Assembly (NCBI GenBank): GCA_032718475.1
Contig: JAUCBJ010002457.1
Coordinates: 1 to 22,822 of the forward strand
Source of the DNA: Nemertoderma westbladi
Lineage: Eukaryota; Xenacoelomorpha; Nemertodermatida; Nemertodermatidae
Direction of reading: 5' to 3'
Length of the DNA stretch: 22,822 nucleotides
Shown here one piece after another: positions 18,081 through 22,822 of this stretch. A model generated the notes under the pieces. That model was not told the DNA's origin. It saw only the letters and a program-made list of their open reading frames with translations, and searched no databases. The position numbers and the translations under genes were made by a program. Numbering within the stretch: position 1 is the stretch's first letter; every line of letters begins with the position of its first letter.

Positions 18081-18322
18081 ACCAGTCTGCCGGTACCGTT
18101 AGCTGCATAAACTGATTAACTGTAAATTAAATAATATTTCCGCCTGATTTGCACTTGTAAATTAAATGTTTTAAACACTATTTAAATTAAACACTATTTC
18201 TTAATATAGGCCCTTTATCATTAGCATTGGTTAATTAATTAAAATAATTTTAATAAATTTTATTTGATTGTTAATTTGATTATAACACCGCTGAAGACGG
18301 AGAAATGGCCATATGGTGAAAC
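18081..18322. repeat. Right inverted terminal repeat of the PLE
   Basis: Inverted match of 15626-15872. It has one extra partial duplication (two TTAAACACTATTT words at about 18171-18202) and lacks some bases between GAAGAC and GAAATGG relative to the left copy. Divergence between the two copies shows the insertion is not recent. Confidence 0.92.
18286..18318 (+). ncRNA. Hammerhead-like motif lacking stem II (right repeat)
   Basis: Plus strand: CACCG, CTGAAGA, then only CGGA where stem II should be, then GAAA, TGGCCAT, A and TGGTG. The core CUGANGA and GAAA are both intact here and stem I closes with one G-U pair, but the stem II hairpin is deleted. It complements the left copy, which keeps stem II but has a doubtful GAAA. 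It cannot be an active ribozyme as it stands. Confidence 0.4.
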
Positions 18323-18893
18323 ATTTTTTAATATGGTATTCACATTGCAAATGGCTACTTTTGTGTAAGTTTCATGATGATTGGGTGTAAGTTTCATTAA
18401 ATGTAAAATGTATATATGTTAGATGTGGTGATTGCAAATATATTAATTTGTATCTGAATGTAAGATGTATTGTATATATCTTTAGGAATGTTATAAATTT
18501 AATTATATTACTCGTATTATATTTCAAAATTATACTACTATATAATATAGTATAGTATAATAGTAGTCTCGCACAAACAGTGCGCACCGCCAGCCAAACT
18601 GGCTTTTAATATTTATATTAAAAGGTTTAAAACCGCACATGCTAATAAAATTAAATCCTTTTTTATAAAAAATAAAATATTAAAATCGTAGAAATTAAAT
18701 ATTTCAAAACTGATAGAGCAATGTAATTAAGTTATTATTGACTCAAGATACGCTTTCACTTTGTCCAACTTTGCTGTGAAGCTGACCAGTTCCGATCCAT
18801 AAATTGATTTGATTAATTCCAAATGACCCACCCAGTTCGATTGAATCCATTACGTTGGTACCAAGATCAGACAGGAGAGTACTCTTTTGATAT
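18323..18893. other. AT-rich spacer; part may be LINE A 3' region
   Basis: 18370-18560 is almost pure AT-rich sequence. GCCAGCCAAACTGGC at 18590-18604 forms a small hairpin. From 18740 to 18893 the minus strand continues downstream of the LINE A frame and may be its 3' end. No separate gene is seen. Confidence 0.4.
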
Positions 18894-19673
18894 TCATATT
18901 GTAGTAGGGACGAGAGCTGTAGTGGGACTGCATATTTTTTCGCGCATTTCCTTAATAATTGAACAAAGACCCAAATAGTGTTGCTGGTTGTTTAGGGTGC
19001 CAGTTGTCCGTGTTATTGATTGCAATAGTGTGTTAGGGGCTCTGATCAATCGCTGGACAGTTAGAATAGCTGATTGGTATATTTCTCGAATTAATTGATT
19101 GATTCCAAATAACCCATATAAAATGTTTGACGAAATTAATGTCCATCCCAGAGAGATGAAGCACTCCGCTAACGAATGAACAAGTCTAAGGCGCTCCTGA
19201 TATATGAACCGGTTATCTCGAGGGATTTTGTACCCGATGAAAGTGAGGTGTGTCATTGTTTGGGGGATGAGGTGATCACTTATGTGCAAAAAAAGATGCA
19301 ACTCAGCTGATCCTCTACCACTAAGGAAAATCCAAGCTGTCTTGTTAATATCGATCTGTAAGCCCACCTTTACAGCAGCAGGTACTTTACAGTTACGTTG
19401 TCTTCTAGCATAAAATTTCCAAAATTGCCCCGGCTTATTATGTAATTTGGCTGACTTTTCCTTTCTATCTTTACAGCTGTGTCTGCTAAGAAGTTGTCTA
19501 CCCAGTCTCTTGGAAAGTGTAGTAGACTCCTTATATGCTTCCTTAAAGTGGGCTTTTGACTGTCCTGAAGATGTCCTCCACAGATCCATAGACTAGATAG
19601 GTCTTCCGACGCTTGTTAATGTGGTAGAGCTTCTTGTTTCTTAAGCGGAGGTTCTTGCAACTCTTACACCATG
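18894..19673 (-). pseudogene. LINE A, 3' half: linker and post-palm RT, internally deleted
   Basis: Reading down from 19673, NPWCKSCKNLRLRNKKLYHI follows directly on the endonuclease half at 22036 once the insert is removed; it is the usual linker that starts 'PWW...C..LR..K..L'. A frameshift at about 19550 leads into a 231-codon open frame with HFKEAYKESTTLSKRLGRQL and QFWKFYARRQ (end of linker), then immediately VGLQIDINKTAWIFLSGRG and THLTFIGYKIPRDN, which lie after the YADD box in intact RTs. The palm with its catalytic residues has therefore been deleted between about residues 70 and 80 of this frame. The remainder (LIREIYQSAILTVQRLI, MREKICSPTTALVPTTI) is the C-terminal region. The long open frame downstream of the deletion is notable in an otherwise dead element. 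Confidence 0.7.
19670..19673. repeat. Target-site duplication CATG (left)
   Basis: CATG here and at 22032-22035 flank the inserted TIR element. Keeping one copy and removing 19674-22035 restores the reading frame of LINE A across the join, which fixes the duplication at 4 bp despite CATG being palindromic. Confidence 0.75.
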
Positions 19674-19913
19674 TCCTGGAATATAGTGTCGTTATTCAGG
19701 TACCTGCCCCCCCCCCCAAATTTTTCTACAAATCTTAATGAGATTGCATGAAATTTGAAACAGAGATAGTTTCACCTCCCTCTTCCTCAATGGGTGAGCC
19801 AGAATTTTTATTTTTGCTTTCAATCTTTAGCTACAAGTGTTTGAAAAAGGTGTCTCCGGCGATATTTCACAGGTCACAGTGCAATCATTCTTCAACCTTA
19901 TTGTGATTTGATG

Positions 19914-20048
19914 GCTACCCATGCAAGGATTCCAAATTTGTAAAAACATTTGAATTTGGTTGGGAAATAGCTGAGATGTGGGCATTCGAATGTTGCATGT
20001 TTTTGCTCCCCCTGCAGGCCATTTATTCTATTTAATAAATGTACCATA
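19914..20048. repeat. Direct repeat flanking LINE B (left copy)
   Basis: GCTACCCATGCAAGGATTCC to TGTACCATA, 135 bp, present again in the same orientation at 21392-21520 with about ten substitutions and an indel. A third, inverted copy is part of the right terminal repeat. Confidence 0.88.
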
Positions 20049-21391
20049 GTAGTAGTGAGCGATTTGCGGCTCGCTCCACCTTTCAATTAATTAATTCGTT
20101 AAAACGCCCCAACAGCCAGTAACGTGTACGTAAATAATGTAACAAGCAGTCAGTTCATTGTACTTAATAATGTCTTTCTACATGATTGAAACCAAAATAC
20201 ATACAGTAAGCCACCAAAATTTAAATATAAAAATGCACAAATTAATCAATCATAAATCAATATACAATGTAATACAATACTATTGTCAATAGTGCAGTAA
20301 GTGGAGGTAGTATCAAGATAAGTTCAAACAGAGGCAATGTCATACATAAGTGAAACCAAAATTATATTGAATTTAAACTAGTAAAGGCCAATAACATCAG
20401 AAATAAATTTACATACCACCTCAAGTTTATCGGTATTTTCATAGAAAATACTACTTAAAGACTTTAGGTTCAATTGTTTGCTATATTCACTACGGATACA
20501 CTCAGATAAAGGGCAACAAAGCAGTCAGTACGTGTTCCTCAGTCTGCACAGTCCCCTTATCACAAACACAAACACGATCTTGGGTGAGAGTTCTACTCCA
20601 TCTACCCTTTTCGATCTGCAGGCTGTGTGACATTAAGCGGACTCGAGTGAACCACACTCTGACATAATCGGGATTATGTAAATCATTACGAAAATATAAA
20701 TCGTGTGGTACCAAACCTAGAATCATTGTTTCTCTATACGTTATGAATTTTGTCGCAGTAGTGGGCTTGGATATGATTTTTTGCCTTAAAGATAGGAACG
20801 GATCAGTATCTCTGGTCAGGGACTCAGCCAGAATTTTATAACCTGGTGATTTTCATTCTTACAGAGCTCATAGATCTGGTGAAAGGGGATATCCATGTCA
20901 AATTCTTTTAATATTTTGGACAGGAAATTATTCCTGGCTGTACTAATTAATGAATCTAGTGGTTTAATACCTTCCTCAATTAAACACAAATCAATTGGAG
21001 TTCGGGTACGCACTGATAATAAAGCTCTAACCATACGACTATATACTTTTTGAACAACACTTAGTATTAGAGGTCAGCCAGCTATATAATAATAATATAC
21101 ATACTATACATAAATAATATACAAGAATATAATACCGATTCCAGTACAGCTGCCTCAAAAACTTTACGTTTCAAAGTAAAGGGCATAGAGGTTATTCCGT
21201 GCACAAAAAATTTAAAATTTATTTGCTGTCTCCGTACAGAATTTTTCATGTAATTTTAGCATCGTAGATACTTTCCCATCTTGTGTAAATATCGATCCTA
21301 GATAGACATAACTATCGCATGATTAAATTTTCTGAGCACCGATCACAATAGGTGTTTTATCAGCTTGGGTACCGTTAATTACAAAAAATAA
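20049..21391 (-). pseudogene. LINE B: 5'-truncated RT C-terminal region and 3' UTR
   Basis: On the minus strand from 21391: LFFVINGTQADKTPIVIGA, DSYVYLGSIFTQDGKVSTML, then, over frameshifts, SRMVRALLSVRTRTPIDLCL, DSLISTARNNFLSKILKEF, PDYVRVWFTRVRLMSHSLQI, GRWSR and CVCDKGTVQTEEHVL, and finally FISDVIGLY with a stop at 20378. This is the post-RT region of a LINE whose intact relatives read approximately 'YLGS.FT.DG' and 'R.C.CG..QTEEHV...CP'. The CxC...H element is a putative zinc-binding site in such tails. 20049-20377 is then the 3' UTR, ending in ACTACTACTA. The element starts in mid-RT, the usual result of 5' truncation. Several frameshifts make it inactive. Confidence 0.78.
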
Positions 21392-21520
21392 GCTACCCAT
21401 GCAAGGATTCCAATTATGTAAAAACATTTGAATTTGGTTGAATTTGAATATGGGTATTCGAATGTTGCATGTATTTGCTTCCCCTGCAGGCCATTTATTA
21501 TATTTAATAAATGTACCATA
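21392..21520. repeat. Direct repeat flanking LINE B (right copy)
   Basis: Matches 19914-20048. After it the TIR element's central part (TTCTAGAACATTTTGTTTAT) continues, and its inverted counterpart lies at about 21604-21634. Confidence 0.88.
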
Positions 21521-22031
21521 TTCTAGAACATTTTGTTTATTCCATACTTAGCTGGGCAACAATGCAATACCTCTTTAATTATACTATTATGTAGCTATTC
21601 ATAAATAAACAAAATGTTCTAGACTAGGGTACATTTATTAAATAGAATAAATGGCCTCAGGGGAAGCAAATACATGCAACATTCGAATGCCCATATCTCA
21701 GCTATTTACCAACCAAACTCAAATGTTTTTACATATTTGGAATCTATTGGAATCTATTATATATATATTTCTATTGGTACCATCAAATCACAATAAGGTT
21801 GAAGAATGATTGCACTGTGACCTGTGAAATATCGCCGGAGACACCTTTTTCAAACACTTGTAGCTAAATATTGAAAGCAAAAATAAAAATTCTGGCTCAC
21901 CCACGGAAGGAGGAGGGAGGTGAAACTATCTCTGTTTCAAATTTCATGCAATCTCATTAAGATTTGTAGAACAATTTTTTTTTTTGGGGGGGGGGGGGCA
22001 GGTACCTGAATAACGACACTATATTCCAGGA

Positions 22032-22035
22032 CATG
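22032..22035. repeat. Target-site duplication CATG (right)
   Basis: Partner of 19670-19673; it joins directly to the endonuclease half of LINE A. Confidence 0.75.
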
Positions 22036-22822
22036 GATTTCTGTTACATCGAATGTGACACTCACTTTCTTGAACAAGAAGATCATTTACCTTATTTGTG
22101 TATGAGTTCAAATCAATTATATTCCATGTTGCTATGGATACAGGCAAAGATGAGTTAAGTTCCTGCAATCGCCGAGTGACATTGTCAGCAAAAATTTTAT
22201 GCGGTTGTGTACCAGACCAATTAAACTTTTTGAGTTTCTTTATCTTTCTTTTTAAATGGATATTTGTCTCCTGGTCCTTATAAAATACATGATTTAGTGG
22301 TAGGCAAAGCTGTGTTTCTACAGGGCAATGGTCAGAGTAGTTATCCCTCTCATTAGGGTTCCACACGATTCCCCTTATTTACTTTACTCCATCAGTATTA
22401 GTTAGTAAATGATCTATATAATATTTGCTACCATTATGCCCATAAAAAGTATAAACTGGACCTGCGAAAGCCTTTGTGTATCCACTGCACTCAGATTGTT
22501 CGCAGAGATAAAACTGTGAAGAGGGTAGCCATTTCGGTTAGGTTTGTCTCTCGAGTATCTATCTGAATAATCGTAACATCGGAATAGTGTCCATATGATG
22601 TAACATCAAATTTTTAATCTTGAAAGGTAATTTGTATACTCTAAACGACCCTTCGATACATCCGGCGCATAACCATTGGCCAGTAAGACTGGTCGTGTAA
22701 GATTGTCTCCAGCATTAATTCGTAGTGCAATAATGTTCTTCGTACATGAAATTTTTACACATTCAAGAAAAAGAGCACTTCGAACAAAAATAGCTACACC
22801 TCCAGTTCCCCGTTTACAGTTT
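22036..22822 (-). pseudogene. LINE A, 5' half: APE-type endonuclease (partial, runs off the window)
   Basis: The minus strand enters at 22822 within the nuclease: NCKRGTGGVAIFVRSALFLE, then IIALRINAGDNLTRPVLLAN and GYAPD. After frameshifts, SRDKPNRNGYPLHSFISANN and GPVYTFYGHNGSKYYIDHLL follow, and YSDHCPVETQLCLPLNHVFY contains the catalytic SDH. The order (RGTGG, NG..L..F, YTF...IDHLL, SDHCPV) is that of the C-terminal two thirds of a LINE endonuclease; the N-terminal Asn and Glu blocks lie outside the window. From SDHCPV the frame is open for 115 codons up to the CATG insertion site, ending CHIRCNRNP, and resumes at 19669. Stops and shifts upstream show decay. The RT half of this same element lies at 18894-19673. 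Confidence 0.75.

Larger units (their letters stand above)
15626..18322 (-). mobile_element. Penelope-like element (PLE) remnant between inverted terminal repeats
   Basis: Inverted repeats of about 245 bp bound the unit: 15626-15872 and 18081-18322. Inside, next to the right repeat, the minus strand encodes the N-terminal part of a Penelope-like reverse transcriptase (17345-18060). PLEs are a separate retroelement class with an RT related to telomerase and often a GIY-YIG nuclease; their terminal repeats can be in direct or inverted order and are known to carry hammerhead ribozymes. All three traits fit: PLE-type protein, repeats in inverted order, hammerhead-like motif in each repeat. The RT core and any GIY-YIG nuclease are missing; 15873-17344 holds other sequence, including an exon-like piece on the plus strand. 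Alternatively, a dead PLE may have been captured by an unrelated foldback element, but the motif in the repeats argues against that. Confidence 0.7.
19674..22031. mobile_element. Non-autonomous TIR DNA transposon, enlarged by LINE B
   Basis: The element starts TCCTGGAATATAGTGTCG and ends with the reverse complement, flanked by CATG duplications. The terminal inverted repeats are long, about 375-400 bp (19674-20048 and about 21629-22031), and very similar; they include a C12-13 run near the ends. Minus the LINE B insert it would be about 0.9 kb, mostly inverted repeat with a short centre at about 21541-21604 and no coding capacity, thus MITE-like. A 4-bp duplication is known for several DNA transposon groups (for example Chapaev, Sola and Ginger types), but CATG alone does not identify one. 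Confidence 0.82.

Noticed and set aside
22098-22283. Plus-strand 61-codon frame
   Set aside because: It is antisense to the better supported LINE A endonuclease frame.

Overview
This window looks like repeat-dense, AT-rich genomic DNA from an invertebrate animal, probably marine. It contains decayed LINEs, a Ty3/Gypsy remnant, a Penelope-like element, tRNA-derived SINEs, minisatellites and isolated exon-like pieces with spliceosomal signals (polypyrimidine-AG acceptors, GTAAGT donors). Nothing is bacterial: there are no operons, Shine-Dalgarno starts or tightly packed genes. The phylum cannot be fixed from the sequence alone; the SINE core resembles those of lophotrochozoans such as cephalopods, which is only a hint.

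Layout. 1-160: GC-rich frame that ends a gene entering from the left. 205-640: tandem repeat whose unit grows from 56 to 75 bp. 1011-4266: a CR1/Jockey-type LINE encoding a PHD-type zinc finger, an APE-type endonuclease and a reverse transcriptase, broken only by two one-base frameshifts. 4323-5213: 48-bp minisatellite, 18 copies. 5461-5832: degenerate TATCC repeat and a LINE-like 3' tail. 5886-6071 (minus): probable terminal exon. 6400-6560 (minus): tRNA-derived SINE. 7081-7845: Ty3/Gypsy RT-RNase H remnant. 7866-8286: foldback-type element built of CAATTG units. 8364-8474: tRNA-like unit inside an inverted repeat. 8567-9369: two exon-like pieces. 9558-12180: minor repeats. 12579-12847 (minus): a good terminal exon with an AATAAA signal. 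12898-13700: LINE RT remnant. 14034-14207: short open fragment. 14560-15299: roughly 180-bp and 22-bp repeats.

The right third is a nest of transposons. At 15626-18322 inverted repeats of about 245 bp flank the N-terminal part of a Penelope-like element on the minus strand; the outer edge of each repeat carries a hammerhead-ribozyme-like motif. From 18894 to the right edge, LINE A (minus strand) is split by a 2,358-bp terminal-inverted-repeat element flanked by CATG duplications; removing the insert and one CATG restores the LINE A frame across the junction. That element contains LINE B, a 5'-truncated LINE flanked by diverged direct repeats of about 130 bp. The order of events is therefore LINE A, then the TIR element, then LINE B.

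How it works together: no host pathway can be assembled. The host-like parts are four to six isolated exons on both strands, none of which I can name. The most interesting material is the Penelope-like element with its ribozyme-like repeats, the dated nest of insertions, and the PHD-endonuclease-RT element bracketed by two tandem arrays.
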